Assembly (NCBI GenBank): GCA_003973505.1 | Contig: QNXT01000176.1 | Coordinates: forward strand, 1 to 8,936 | Source of the DNA: Bacteroidota bacterium | GTDB lineage: Bacteria > Bacteroidota > Bacteroidia > Bacteroidales > UBA1556 | DNA length: 8,936 nt | Direction of reading: 5' to 3' | Shown here: piece after piece, positions 1 through 8,687 of the stretch | How positions within the stretch are numbered: position 1 is the stretch's first letter | Layout: each line of letters begins with the position of its first letter | Position numbers and translations under genes: made by a program | Notes under the pieces: model-generated | The model's database searches: none | Seen by the model: the letters and a program-made list of their open reading frames with translations, nothing else | Told to the model about the DNA's origin: nothing

Positions 1-1
1 T

Positions 2-1444
2 CAGTATCAATGTATGATTACCTTCAATATGTCGCGAAGTGCATCGTATTTCGAGTCAGGCATTGGTCGTGGAATGGGATTCCGCGATTCCAATCAAGAT
101 TTGATTGGCTTTGTGCATCAAGCACCTGAACGCGCTCGCCAGCGTATTCTTGATATTGCTGCCACCCAATTCCATGATGGAAGTTGCTATCACCAATATC
201 AACCTTTAACCAAGCGAGGAAACGATGCCATAGGTAGCGGCTTTAATGACGACCCTCTATGGTTAATACTCGGCACATCTGCTTATATTAAGGAAACAGG
301 TGATTATAGCATTCTTTATGAGATGGTGCCATTCGACAATGATGAAAGCATAGCTAAGCCTTTAATCGACCATCTTCGTTTGTCTTTTAATCACGTACTT
401 TATAATTTAGGACCACATAAACTCCCATTAATCGGACGTGCCGATTGGAATGACTGCCTAAACTTAAACTGTTTTTCAAAAGACCCTAATGAATCATTCC
501 AAACAACAGAAAATAACACCCTTGGCTCCAAAGCCGAATCCTTAATGATTGCGGGTTTATTCATTGTATATGGAACCGAATACGCTAACCTTTGCAATGC
601 AATCAATTTACCTGATGAGTCTGAAAGAGCTATGATGCATGTTTCAAATATGGAAAAAGCCGTTAAGAAACATGGTTGGGATGGCGATTGGTTCTTGCGT
701 GCTTACGATTTTTATGGTAATAAAATTGGAAGTCGTGAAAACGAAGAAGGAAAGATATTTATCGAATCCAACGGTTGGTGTAGTATGGCTGGAGTTGGAA
801 AAGAAGAAGGCATGGTGCATAAAGCATTAGATTCGGTAAAAGAGCATTTGGACACAGAATATGGTATTGTACTAAACAATCCAACTTACAGTAAATACTA
901 TATTGAGCTGGGAGAAATATCAACCTACCCTCCAGGATATAAAGAAAATGGCGGTATTTTTTGCCATAATAATCCTTGGATAATGATTGGTGAAACCACC
1001 ATCGGTAGAGGTGATGAAGCATTTGAATATTACCAAAAGATTTGTCCTTCCTACCTCGAAGATATTAGTGAATTACATAGAACTGAACCCTACGTATATT
1101 CGCAAATGATTGCAGGTAAGGATGCTGCTAAACCTGGCGAAGCTAAAAACTCATGGTTAACCGGAACCGCAGCATGGAATTACTATACAATTACGCAGTA
1201 TATCTTGGGAATTCGCCCAGATTACAACGGCTTAATCATCGACCCTTGTATTCCAAAAGCATGGGATGGATACAAAATTCAACGTGATTTTAGAGGGGTT
1301 AATTATCAAATTGAGATATTAAATCCAAATCACGTTTCCAAAGGAATAAAAGAAATCATTTTGGATGGAAAAGCTTTGGAAGGTAATATAATACCCATAT
1401 TTGAAAAAGGAAGCACCCATGAAGTAAAAGTTGTTTTGGGTTAA
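2..1444 (+). CDS. Cellobiose phosphorylase, GH94 (5'-truncated by window edge)
   Basis: This is the C-terminal part (about 480 residues) of a cytoplasmic cellobiose phosphorylase (EC 2.4.1.20), which converts cellobiose and phosphate to alpha-glucose 1-phosphate and glucose. The frame is open to the window edge and reads QYQC before the first Met at base 14. That Met is internal, because the family runs to about 810 residues and roughly 340 are missing, including the N-terminal beta-sandwich. Counting from that Met, [12 protein letters not shown] (18-29) carries the donor-site Arg19 and Asp25, and RADWND (142-147) carries the general acid Asp147. These match R362, D368 and D490 of the Cellvibrio gilvus enzyme as I recall its numbering. 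Glu301, Tyr305, Lys310 and His318 reproduce the spacing of its acceptor and phosphate residues E649, Y653, K658 and H666. SWLTGTAAW (380-388) is the phosphate loop. The long loop after DWND ([14 protein letters not shown]) is typical of true cellobiose phosphorylases. It is the first visible gene of the operon, 13 bases before a symporter gene. Family is near certain and specificity strong. Confidence 0.93.
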   Translation, partial: QYQCMITFNMSRSASYFESGIGRGMGFRDSNQDLIGFVHQAPERARQRILDIAATQFHDGSCYHQYQPLTKRGNDAIGSGFNDDPLWLILGTSAYIKETGDYSILYEMVPFDNDESIAKPLIDHLRLSFNHVLYNLGPHKLPLIGRADWNDCLNLNCFSKDPNESFQTTENNTLGSKAESLMIAGLFIVYGTEYANLCNAINLPDESERAMMHVSNMEKAVKKHGWDGDWFLRAYDFYGNKIGSRENEEGKIFIESNGWCSMAGVGKEEGMVHKALDSVKEHLDTEYGIVLNNPTYSKYYIELGEISTYPPGYKENGGIFCHNNPWIMIGETTIGRGDEAFEYYQKICPSYLEDISELHRTEPYVYSQMIAGKDAAKPGEAKNSWLTGTAAWNYYTITQYILGIRPDYNGLIIDPCIPKAWDGYKIQRDFRGVNYQIEILNPNHVSKGIKEIILDGKALEGNIIPIFEKGSTHEVKVVLG

Positions 1445-1457
1445 GTAAATGTAGGAT

Positions 1458-3119
1458 ATGAAAGAAGAAAAAGAAGAGCGGATTTCCATAAAGGAAAAAA
1501 TAGGTTTTGGTTTAGGCGATACTGCCTCAAACCTATTTTTTCAAACCTTTATGCTTTTTCTGTTGTATTTCTATACTGATGTATATGGAATATCGGCGGG
1601 AGTAGCGGGAACCATGTTCTTAGTTACTCGAATTTGGGATTCGATAAACGACCCTATCATGGGTATTATTGGAGACCGTACGAAATCCAAATGGGGTAAA
1701 TTTCGTCCCTATCTTCTTTGGCTAGCTATTCCTTTTGGAATAATTGGCGTGCTTACTTTTACTACACCCGACTTCTCCACATCAGGTAAAATCATCTATG
1801 CATACATCACATACACCTTGATGATGATGATCTATACCGCCATCAATATACCCTATTCGGCATTGATGGGTGTGGTTTCTAAGAGTGCTATACAACGAAC
1901 AAGCTTTTCTCAGTACCGCTTTGTTTTTGCTTTTATCGGGGCATTTATTGTTCAAGGAACCATGTTGCCCATGGTGAATGGTTTCGGTGCGGATGATACG
2001 ACTGTTGTGGAAGCTAAACTTCAAGGAAATAAAGCTTTATTGAATGAAAAAGGACGTGGAGCCGTTACTTTTGAAATTACACTAAAACCGGATTCCCTAA
2101 ATGATGAAGGACAGCAAAAGAAAGTTTCGGTTTTCGTGCTTCGCCCTGATGAGTTTAATGCTGTGGATACAACAAATAAAGCGATTTATTTGAAAGAGGG
2201 ATTCAGCCATGCTCAAATTAATTTGCAAAAGTATTTTCCAGATATCAACTTCGACACACAGGTTTCAAGCTTCCGATTAATCAACGAAAGAAAGGGTTTT
2301 TCCAGGGCTATGACCGTAATGGCTGTACTTGCTGTACTTATGTTCTTTATCACCTTTGCTACTACCAAAGAACGAGTACAACCACCCAAAGAACAGAAAA
2401 CTTCCCTTAAGAATGATTTGAAAGATTTGGTGGCCAATAAACCATGGTGGATACTATTTGCATTGGGAATATTTACGCTTTCGCATGTTTCCATCCGAAA
2501 TGGAGCAATCATGTATTATTTCAAATATTATGTGGGAAACGATACTTTGGCTAGTGCTTTTATGATGTCAGGAACCATTGCTACTATAGCCTCCATAATG
2601 CTCACTGAAAAGTTAAGTAGAATATTTGGTAAAAAGAGACTATACATTTACAGTATGGCCTTAACTACCCTATTTGCTGTTGTTTTTGGATTGTTAGGAC
2701 CAGACGATATTGTGATGATGTTTGTTTTACAAATACTCATTAGTTTTGCTTTTGGACCAACATCACCACTGGTTTTTGCCATGTACACCGATGCTGCTGA
2801 CTATTCGGAGTATAATACGGGGCGACGAGCTACCGGCTTAGTAATGTCAGCATCAACGATGGCTCAAAAATTTGGTTGGACCATTGGAGGTGCTTTGGCA
2901 GGTTGGCTATTGGCCGCCTATGGATTTCAAGCCAATGTGGTGCAAGGTGAAAGTGCCTTAACAGGTATTCGTTTGATGATGAGTGTAATTCCTGCCATTG
3001 GTAGTTTATTGGGTGCTGTATTAATGATTTTTTATAAATTAGACGATTCATTTATGAAGCGGATTGAACGTGAATTATCAGAGCGACGCCGACTAGAAGC
3101 CAAGAATACTAATAATTAA
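1458..3119 (+). CDS. GPH-family (MelB-type) sugar:cation symporter with large periplasmic insert
   Basis: This is a 553-residue inner-membrane transporter of the glycoside-pentoside-hexuronide family (MFS_2), probably importing a disaccharide with Na+ or H+. About twelve hydrophobic segments are visible, near residues 22-45, 47-70, 84-102, 111-135, 153-173, 284-301, 330-348, 363-383, 394-413, 417-440, 470-488 and 505-526. RIWDSINDPIMG (58-69) places Asp61 and Asp65 four apart, like the cation-site D55 and D59 of MelB. It is followed by the DRTKSKWGKFRPY signature (73-85), and DAADYSEYNTGRRATG (445-460) is the second family signature. Oddity: residues about 174-283 form a long hydrophilic insert between TM5 and TM6, predicted to face the periplasm, which makes the protein longer than the usual 440-500 residues. 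Start: ATG 13 bases after the phosphorylase stop, with only a weak AGGA just upstream. Cellobiose is the likeliest substrate because of the neighbouring gene, but this is inference. Confidence 0.9.
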   Translation: MKEEKEERISIKEKIGFGLGDTASNLFFQTFMLFLLYFYTDVYGISAGVAGTMFLVTRIWDSINDPIMGIIGDRTKSKWGKFRPYLLWLAIPFGIIGVLTFTTPDFSTSGKIIYAYITYTLMMMIYTAINIPYSALMGVVSKSAIQRTSFSQYRFVFAFIGAFIVQGTMLPMVNGFGADDTTVVEAKLQGNKALLNEKGRGAVTFEITLKPDSLNDEGQQKKVSVFVLRPDEFNAVDTTNKAIYLKEGFSHAQINLQKYFPDINFDTQVSSFRLINERKGFSRAMTVMAVLAVLMFFITFATTKERVQPPKEQKTSLKNDLKDLVANKPWWILFALGIFTLSHVSIRNGAIMYYFKYYVGNDTLASAFMMSGTIATIASIMLTEKLSRIFGKKRLYIYSMALTTLFAVVFGLLGPDDIVMMFVLQILISFAFGPTSPLVFAMYTDAADYSEYNTGRRATGLVMSASTMAQKFGWTIGGALAGWLLAAYGFQANVVQGESALTGIRLMMSVIPAIGSLLGAVLMIFYKLDDSFMKRIERELSERRRLEAKNTNN

Positions 3120-3129
3120 AAACATACCT

Positions 3130-4641
3130 ATGACGAAAGATAAGGAAACAAAAAATCTTGTATCTAAGGAAGATAAAGTACCATTTAAAAGCAAGTTAGC
3201 CTATGCTGCTGCGGGTCCTGTTGACGTCTTAGGAATTTGGGTATTGGTAAGTATTGCTTATCAGGTATTCAATATGGAGCTGAAAATGCCTCCAACTTAT
3301 GTAGCCATTATTCTTATGTCATTGCGTTTATGGGATGGCATTTTAGATCCAATCATGGGATGGATTTCGGATAATACCCGTACAAAATGGGGACGCCGCC
3401 GTCCTTTTATATTTGTGGGAGCGATAATTGCCGGTTTGCTTTACCCACTTATTTGGTGGTTTCCCACTGATTTTTCACAATTGCAAATTATGTTTTGGGT
3501 AATCGGTTTCGGAATTCTTTTCTATACTTTTTTCACCATTTGGGGTATTCCTTACCAAAGTTTGTTGATGGAAATGACTCCCAATTATTATGAACGAACT
3601 CGTGTGGCTGAAGTGCGTAGCTATTTTCAAACCGTTGCAGGCTTTGTGAATGGATGGATTTGGTGGTTGTCGATGTTACCCGTTTTCTGGATAGTGAAAG
3701 ATGGTGTTGAAGTAGCCAGTCCCATTAATGGAATGCGATATATATCCATGATTATTGGTGGGCTTATCATTGTATTGGGAATCTTACCCGCCATTTTCTT
3801 AAAAGAGCGTTATTATGAAAGTGATGTGGTGCAAAACCAAAAGAAGATTCTTTTTATCTCGGGATTAAAGGAAACCTTTAGCAATAAACCATTTATTATT
3901 CTAAGTCTGTTAACTGTATTTTTCTTAATGGGACAAGCTATTTTTGATGGTTATGGTCGTTATGTTGGGACTTATTATGTGCTGGGAGGCGATTGGAACG
4001 AAGGAGCCAAATTTGCGGGTTACGGCACGATCGTTTATACGGTATTTAGTTTGATGTTTATTCCAATCTTCCGAAAACTATCCGAGAAAATTGGTAAGAA
4101 AAAAGTATTGATGATTTCCATTGGACTGGCAATCATATCCTACGCAACTACCTGGTGGACATTTGTTCCCGGCGAAATGTGGGTACCATTAGAAACTCCC
4201 TACGGATTTTTTGGCTATACTATCTCAGCAATGCCTGGCAAACCATTCCTAATGCTTCTAAACACGGTATTTATCGGAGCAGGTTATGCCGGCCTATGGC
4301 TGATGCTACCATCCATGCAAGTAGATATTGTGGATTATGATGAGCTGAAAAACGGGGAACGCCGTGAAGGTAGTTTTGCCTCAATTTATTCTTGGGTTCT
4401 TAAACTAAGTTTTGTAATTGGTTTTTTAATCTCAGGACCACTTTTGGAAATAACAGGCTTTGATGCCAACATTGGAAATATTCAACCCGATTATGTATAT
4501 ACCAATATGCGAATTGGATTTTTAGTAATACCTTTGGTTGCGCTGACCATTGCTTTTATTTTGCTTCAATCATTCCCTATTACTGCAAAAAAAGCAAAGG
4601 AAATACGACAGCAACTAGAAGAGCGAAGAGGAAAAGTTTAA
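3130..4641 (+). CDS. GPH-family sugar:cation symporter (second, divergent copy)
   Basis: This is a 503-residue inner-membrane symporter of the GPH/MFS_2 family, clearly different from the one just upstream. Twelve hydrophobic stretches can be placed roughly at residues 23-47, 56-80, 93-110, 118-142, 165-187, 205-224, 254-275, 295-313, 324-345, 372-396, 420-440 and 459-480. LRLWDGILDPIMGWISD (65-81) supplies the two Asp residues (69 and 73) of the MelB-type cation site, followed by NTRTKWGRRRPF (82-93). VDIVDYDELKNGERREG (398-414) is the second family signature. It lacks the large TM5-TM6 insert of its neighbour. Instead it has an aromatic, Pro-rich loop of about 28 residues (344-371) between TM9 and TM10, expected to be periplasmic. 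It starts 10 bases after the previous stop in an A-rich context (AAAAACATACCT before ATG), as is usual where Shine-Dalgarno sites are weak. Lying next to the second phosphorylase gene, it may import that enzyme's substrate. Family is sure, substrate unknown. Confidence 0.9.
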   Translation: MTKDKETKNLVSKEDKVPFKSKLAYAAAGPVDVLGIWVLVSIAYQVFNMELKMPPTYVAIILMSLRLWDGILDPIMGWISDNTRTKWGRRRPFIFVGAIIAGLLYPLIWWFPTDFSQLQIMFWVIGFGILFYTFFTIWGIPYQSLLMEMTPNYYERTRVAEVRSYFQTVAGFVNGWIWWLSMLPVFWIVKDGVEVASPINGMRYISMIIGGLIIVLGILPAIFLKERYYESDVVQNQKKILFISGLKETFSNKPFIILSLLTVFFLMGQAIFDGYGRYVGTYYVLGGDWNEGAKFAGYGTIVYTVFSLMFIPIFRKLSEKIGKKKVLMISIGLAIISYATTWWTFVPGEMWVPLETPYGFFGYTISAMPGKPFLMLLNTVFIGAGYAGLWLMLPSMQVDIVDYDELKNGERREGSFASIYSWVLKLSFVIGFLISGPLLEITGFDANIGNIQPDYVYTNMRIGFLVIPLVALTIAFILLQSFPITAKKAKEIRQQLEERRGKV

Positions 4642-4665
4642 TTTTTAATTGATAATTTTATTGTG

Positions 4666-7071
4666 ATGAAGTACGGATTTTTTGACGACGAGAAGAGAGA
4701 GTATATTATTACCAACCCCAAAACTCCGGTAAAATGGACCAATTATGTGGGGACTTTAGATTTTGGTGGATTTGTTGATCATACAGGAGGTTCTCTTATT
4801 ACCAAGGGCGATCCTGCATTGAATCGTATCGTAAAATATATGCCTCAACAGCCTAGTTCTGAATTTAAGGGCGAAACACTTTTTATACGTATTAAAGAAA
4901 AGGATGGCTATAAAGTTTTTTCTCCTTTCTTTGTTCCCACGCTTGATAAATACGATTTATTCGAATCCCGAGTGGGATTGTCTTATCAAAAAATCATATC
5001 CGAATTCTATAATATTCGTACCGAAGTAACCATATTTGTACCTCTTGGTGGCAATGTGGTAATTCGAGATATTCAAATAAAAAACATTGGTGATAAACCC
5101 ATCGAATTGGATGTAATTCCCGTAGTTGAATTTACTCATTTTGATGCCTTAAAGCAATACACTAATGCTGACTGGGTTCCTCAAACCATGACGGTTGATG
5201 CTGATCGTTGCGATGATAATACGGTCATTCTTCGTCAGTATGCTTTTATGAAAAAGGAATATGAAAATAACTTCTTTACCTCAAACTATCCAGTGGATTC
5301 ATTCCAAACCGACCGTAAATTATTTTTAGGAGATAATGAATATGGTAGTTGGCGCAATCCTTTAGAATTACAAAACGAAAGCTTGTCTAATTATGAAGCT
5401 CGTCGTGGAGATAATATTGCTGCATTATTGCATAAATTAGGAAGCATAGCTCCTGGTGAAACAAAGCGTATTATCACACAATTAGGACAAGAAGAACCTA
5501 CGAAAATAAAAGAAGCCGTTCAGAAATATAAATCGGAAAAAGCGGTTGATGCAGCCTTGCAGGAGCTATCCGAATTTTGGGATGAATACCTGTCTAAAGC
5601 GCAATTCAACACTCCTGATGCTGCTTTCAACACCATGGTAAATATTCATAATCCCCGACAATGTCATACCACTTTGAACTGGTCGCGTTATTTATCGCTT
5701 TACCAATTGGGCTTGGGAGCTCGAGGTTTGGGATTTCGCGATAGCTCACAAGATGTGATGGGGGTTTTGGCAAGTGCACCTAAGGAAGGTAAAGCACTGA
5801 TAAAAAAATTACTGTCAGTACAAAAAGCCGATGGCTCAGCGATGCATCAGTTTTTCCCTTCTACTATGGAGGCCAATGAAGGCGATTCAAGAGAAGAAGG
5901 AGAAGGTAGTTATTATGGCGACGATCATCTATGGATTATTTTAGCTGTAAGCGAATACCTAAAAGAAACAGGTGACTATGACTTCCTTCATGAAGAGATT
6001 AGTTATTATGACGCAAATTTAGAGTTGGAAAAAAGAGAAAAAGCTTCGGTAATGGACCATCTTCACCGTGCATTGAATTTTACTAAAACCAATGTAGGAA
6101 AACATGGGCTACCTCTTTTAGGCTTTGCCGATTGGAATGATACGGTAAATCTTCAAGGAGATGCTGAAAGTATTTTTGTAGCTAATTTATACGGTCGTGC
6201 TTTGAACGAAATGGTTTTATTGATGAATCATTTGGGTGAAAATTGGCAGGCTGAACAATATGAGTCGGACCATGAACATATGAAAGAAGTGGTCAATAAA
6301 CACTGCTGGGATGGCGATTGGTTTGTTCGTTATTTTGAGGAAGATGGAACACCCATTGGCTCCAAAATAAACACCGAAGGACAAATTTATACCAATGCTC
6401 AGTCGTGGTCGATACTATCCGGTTTTGCTACTGAAGAACGGGCTTTACGTGCCTTAGATTCTGTTGAAGAGAAATTGAATACGGAGTTTGGTATTAAGCT
6501 GAGCTATCCTGGGTACAATGGTTTCGACCCAACAAAAGGAGGTGTAACAACCTATCCTCCAGGGGCAAAAGAAAATGGCGGAATCTTTCTTCATTCCAAT
6601 CCTTGGGTAATGATTGCCGAAACTTTGATGGGAAATGGAGATCGCGCTTTCCAATATTATAATCAGATTAACCCCGCTTCAAAAAATGATATTATCGATC
6701 GTTTTGAATGTGAGCCATATTGCTATCCACAAAACATTTTAGGTGATGAGCACCCTCAGTTTGGCTTGGCTCGTAATAGTTGGTTGTCAGGAACTTCATC
6801 GTGGACATACCAAGCCGCCACCAAACATATTATGGGTGTTTTGCCTCGACATAAAGGACTGGAAATAAACCCTTGCATCCCAAAAGATTGGGATGGTTTT
6901 ACAGCCAAACGTAAATTCCGCGGAGCTACCTATGATATTGAGGTAAAAAACCCAAATCACGTTTCCAAAGGAGTGGCATTGATGAAAGTGGATGGCAAAG
7001 AAATGGAAGGTTTTATTGCGCCCATATTTGGCGATGGTAAAACACATAAAATTGAAATAATTTTAGGATAA
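4666..7071 (+). CDS. GH94 family beta-glycoside phosphorylase, acceptor specificity unresolved
   Basis: This is a complete 801-residue cytoplasmic phosphorylase releasing alpha-glucose 1-phosphate (or the GlcNAc equivalent) from a beta-linked disaccharide. ATG at 4666 is preferred over the in-frame GTG at 4663 because relatives begin MKYG-FD. Layout: N-terminal beta-sandwich about 1-270, helical linker to about 310, (alpha/alpha)6 barrel about 315-725, C-terminal beta domain to 801. GARGLGFRDSSQD (351-363) carries donor-site Arg353 and Asp359. FADWND (487-492) carries the general acid Asp492. His643 (FLHSNPW) and SWLSGTSSW (705-713) are the phosphate site. It differs from the upstream cellobiose phosphorylase. 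The acceptor Glu (Cellvibrio E649 position) is Gly626, although Tyr630 and Lys635 remain. The loop after DWND is much shorter, Arg before ADWND is Phe487, and an acidic loop is added at about 401-414. Candidates are laminaribiose, cellobionate or diacetylchitobiose phosphorylase, or an undescribed activity. No Shine-Dalgarno is evident in the AT-rich 24-base gap. Confidence 0.9.
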   Translation: MKYGFFDDEKREYIITNPKTPVKWTNYVGTLDFGGFVDHTGGSLITKGDPALNRIVKYMPQQPSSEFKGETLFIRIKEKDGYKVFSPFFVPTLDKYDLFESRVGLSYQKIISEFYNIRTEVTIFVPLGGNVVIRDIQIKNIGDKPIELDVIPVVEFTHFDALKQYTNADWVPQTMTVDADRCDDNTVILRQYAFMKKEYENNFFTSNYPVDSFQTDRKLFLGDNEYGSWRNPLELQNESLSNYEARRGDNIAALLHKLGSIAPGETKRIITQLGQEEPTKIKEAVQKYKSEKAVDAALQELSEFWDEYLSKAQFNTPDAAFNTMVNIHNPRQCHTTLNWSRYLSLYQLGLGARGLGFRDSSQDVMGVLASAPKEGKALIKKLLSVQKADGSAMHQFFPSTMEANEGDSREEGEGSYYGDDHLWIILAVSEYLKETGDYDFLHEEISYYDANLELEKREKASVMDHLHRALNFTKTNVGKHGLPLLGFADWNDTVNLQGDAESIFVANLYGRALNEMVLLMNHLGENWQAEQYESDHEHMKEVVNKHCWDGDWFVRYFEEDGTPIGSKINTEGQIYTNAQSWSILSGFATEERALRALDSVEEKLNTEFGIKLSYPGYNGFDPTKGGVTTYPPGAKENGGIFLHSNPWVMIAETLMGNGDRAFQYYNQINPASKNDIIDRFECEPYCYPQNILGDEHPQFGLARNSWLSGTSSWTYQAATKHIMGVLPRHKGLEINPCIPKDWDGFTAKRKFRGATYDIEVKNPNHVSKGVALMKVDGKEMEGFIAPIFGDGKTHKIEIILG

Positions 7072-7074
7072 ATT

Positions 7075-7152
7075 ATGCTTAAAATGAGGAATCATAAACA
7101 AAAACTATTATTAGCCATAGCGGTATTATTATTTCCTTTTATGGCCATTGGC
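7075..7152 (+). other. Sec signal peptide of the exported hydrolase
   Basis: The first 26 codons encode a basic N-region (MLKMRNHKQK), a hydrophobic core and a small-residue end, A-I-G, followed by Gln27. This fits signal peptidase I cleavage. There is no Cys after it, so a lipoprotein is unlikely. None of the other four products has such a leader, which agrees with cytoplasmic phosphorylases and membrane-embedded transporters. Confidence 0.8.
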
Positions 7153-8655
7153 CAAAAAACGAATTATTATATAAAGGATGCTACTGCGAAAGATCAGCAG
7201 ATTAGCGATTCCCAACTTCCAATTATGGGAACTAATATAGGAGTATATTATGAGGAATCATGGTTGATGAATTTTGAAGTACAAAAGCGATTGCACGACC
7301 TCAAACCAGGTATCATTCGTATGCCTGGCGGCTCTTGGTCCAACGAATTATATTGGAATGGCAACCGAGTGCGATTGGAAAAGGAAAGCTATATTGATAA
7401 GCAAACTTGGGACAGTACCATAAAAGCTGGGGGAAATCCTATTGCTGTGGGCTTCGACACTTCACGTTACCATAATGGTTTATGGGATGTGGATTATAAG
7501 GGTTATGCTCCGGGTTTTCGTATTAAAAACAATGAGCATGAGTTGTCCGATTATCATGGATTTACCGATGTTCTTTTCCTGCATAAATACATTCAATCCT
7601 ATGGTTGTGAAACCATGGTAACGGTAAACATGGGGACAGGAACTCCTAAAATGGCTGCCGAATGGGTGAAATGGACCAAACAACGAGCTAATTATGCGCG
7701 CCAGCCTTTCGATGTTAAATATTGGGAATTAGGGAATGAATTGGATGGTGATTGGGAAGTAGGACACTTTCTTCCTGATGGCTCGGCCATGACAGCTGCG
7801 GAATATATTCGCCGATATAAAATCTTCACCAAAGCCATGAAAGCTGCCGACCCAAGCATTAAAGTGGGTGGAAGCGTGGCTTCAAGTATGGAGTTGGTTT
7901 TTATTGAAGAATTAATTGCGGACACCTCCTGTCCCATTGATTTTATATCATTCCATGCGTATCCATCGCATGATAATGATACAGATTTTGTAAAAATGGC
8001 CAATGAAGCGGCAAAGGTAAACCAAGCCGTTCGTCGTATTAAAGATTGGATTTCAAAATACCGACCTGCACAAAGCAATTCCATTGAAATTGCACTTACC
8101 GAGTGGAATATAAAGGTGAAAGAAGACATCACCACCGTTGATATTCGTAATGCATTATGGTCGGCTGTAATGATTGGAGAAATGGCCAAAGCAGGTGTTG
8201 ATATAGCCATTCAGTGGGATTTATTCTCTACCACCCCCACAGGAGGACACGGAATGTTTAATCCTTTGGATTCGACCATGACTCCACGAAGTCAATATTG
8301 GGCAAGCTATATGTGGAGTAATTATATGCAAAACCATCTTATTGCAACGGATTTGAATGCGCCTGATTATGTGTGGGCTTATATCACTCAAGGCAAAGGT
8401 GGCTATGCCATAATGTTGATAAATGGCTCTCCAACGGAAAGGGTATCTATCTGTTTAGACGCAGAGTTTATGGCAAAGAAACAGCAAGCAAATAAGGTAA
8501 CCTTCTCGGAAAAGCAATACAAAATCAATCCAAAGACATTGATTCCCATAAGAAGTGAAAAGCCTGAAGAAGAAAGGGTAATGCTTAAAAAAGGAGGATG
8601 TGTGGAGCTTGCTCCGCAAAGTATTACGATTTTTCAGATTCCACAGAAGATCTAG
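7075..8655 (+). CDS. Exported clan GH-A glycoside hydrolase, GH51-like
   Basis: This is a 526-residue retaining glycoside hydrolase with a (beta/alpha)8 barrel, probably periplasmic. Residues 1-26 form a Sec signal peptide: a basic start, then a hydrophobic core LLLAIAVLLFPFMAIG with likely cleavage before Gln27. No lipobox Cys is present. Barrel motifs resemble GH51/COG3534 enzymes: IIRMPGG (80-86) near the first strands, YWELGNELDG (216-225) with acid/base Glu222, FHAYPS (293-298), and IALTEWNIK (339-347) with nucleophile Glu343. A C-terminal beta-sandwich of about 430-526 ends ELAPQSITIFQI, as in GH51-type folds. GH51 contains alpha-L-arabinofuranosidases and some endoglucanases, and GH39 or a newer GH-A family is also possible. 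The substrate cannot be read from sequence; beside two phosphorylases, a role in releasing or trimming beta-glucan-type oligosaccharides is plausible. The start at 7075 lies three bases after the previous stop, indicating translational coupling. ATG at 7084 is an alternative that keeps the signal peptide. Confidence 0.82.
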   Translation: MLKMRNHKQKLLLAIAVLLFPFMAIGQKTNYYIKDATAKDQQISDSQLPIMGTNIGVYYEESWLMNFEVQKRLHDLKPGIIRMPGGSWSNELYWNGNRVRLEKESYIDKQTWDSTIKAGGNPIAVGFDTSRYHNGLWDVDYKGYAPGFRIKNNEHELSDYHGFTDVLFLHKYIQSYGCETMVTVNMGTGTPKMAAEWVKWTKQRANYARQPFDVKYWELGNELDGDWEVGHFLPDGSAMTAAEYIRRYKIFTKAMKAADPSIKVGGSVASSMELVFIEELIADTSCPIDFISFHAYPSHDNDTDFVKMANEAAKVNQAVRRIKDWISKYRPAQSNSIEIALTEWNIKVKEDITTVDIRNALWSAVMIGEMAKAGVDIAIQWDLFSTTPTGGHGMFNPLDSTMTPRSQYWASYMWSNYMQNHLIATDLNAPDYVWAYITQGKGGYAIMLINGSPTERVSICLDAEFMAKKQQANKVTFSEKQYKINPKTLIPIRSEKPEEERVMLKKGGCVELAPQSITIFQIPQKI

Positions 8656-8687
8656 TATGTATTAGGCAGCGTATTTCCTTTGGTAAA

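Noticed and set aside
14..16. ATG at 14 as the true start of the first phosphorylase
   Set aside because: The frame is open upstream and encodes QYQC, a continuation of the conserved family sequence. The protein would also lack its entire N-terminal domain.
4663..4665. GTG at 4663 as the start of the second phosphorylase
   Set aside because: It adds one residue only, and relatives start with the Met of MKYG, encoded by the ATG at 4666.
7692..8210. 172-codon reading frame on the minus strand
   Set aside because: It lies wholly inside the exported hydrolase gene, antisense to conserved catalytic motifs, and has no recognisable domain. It is best explained as a shadow frame.
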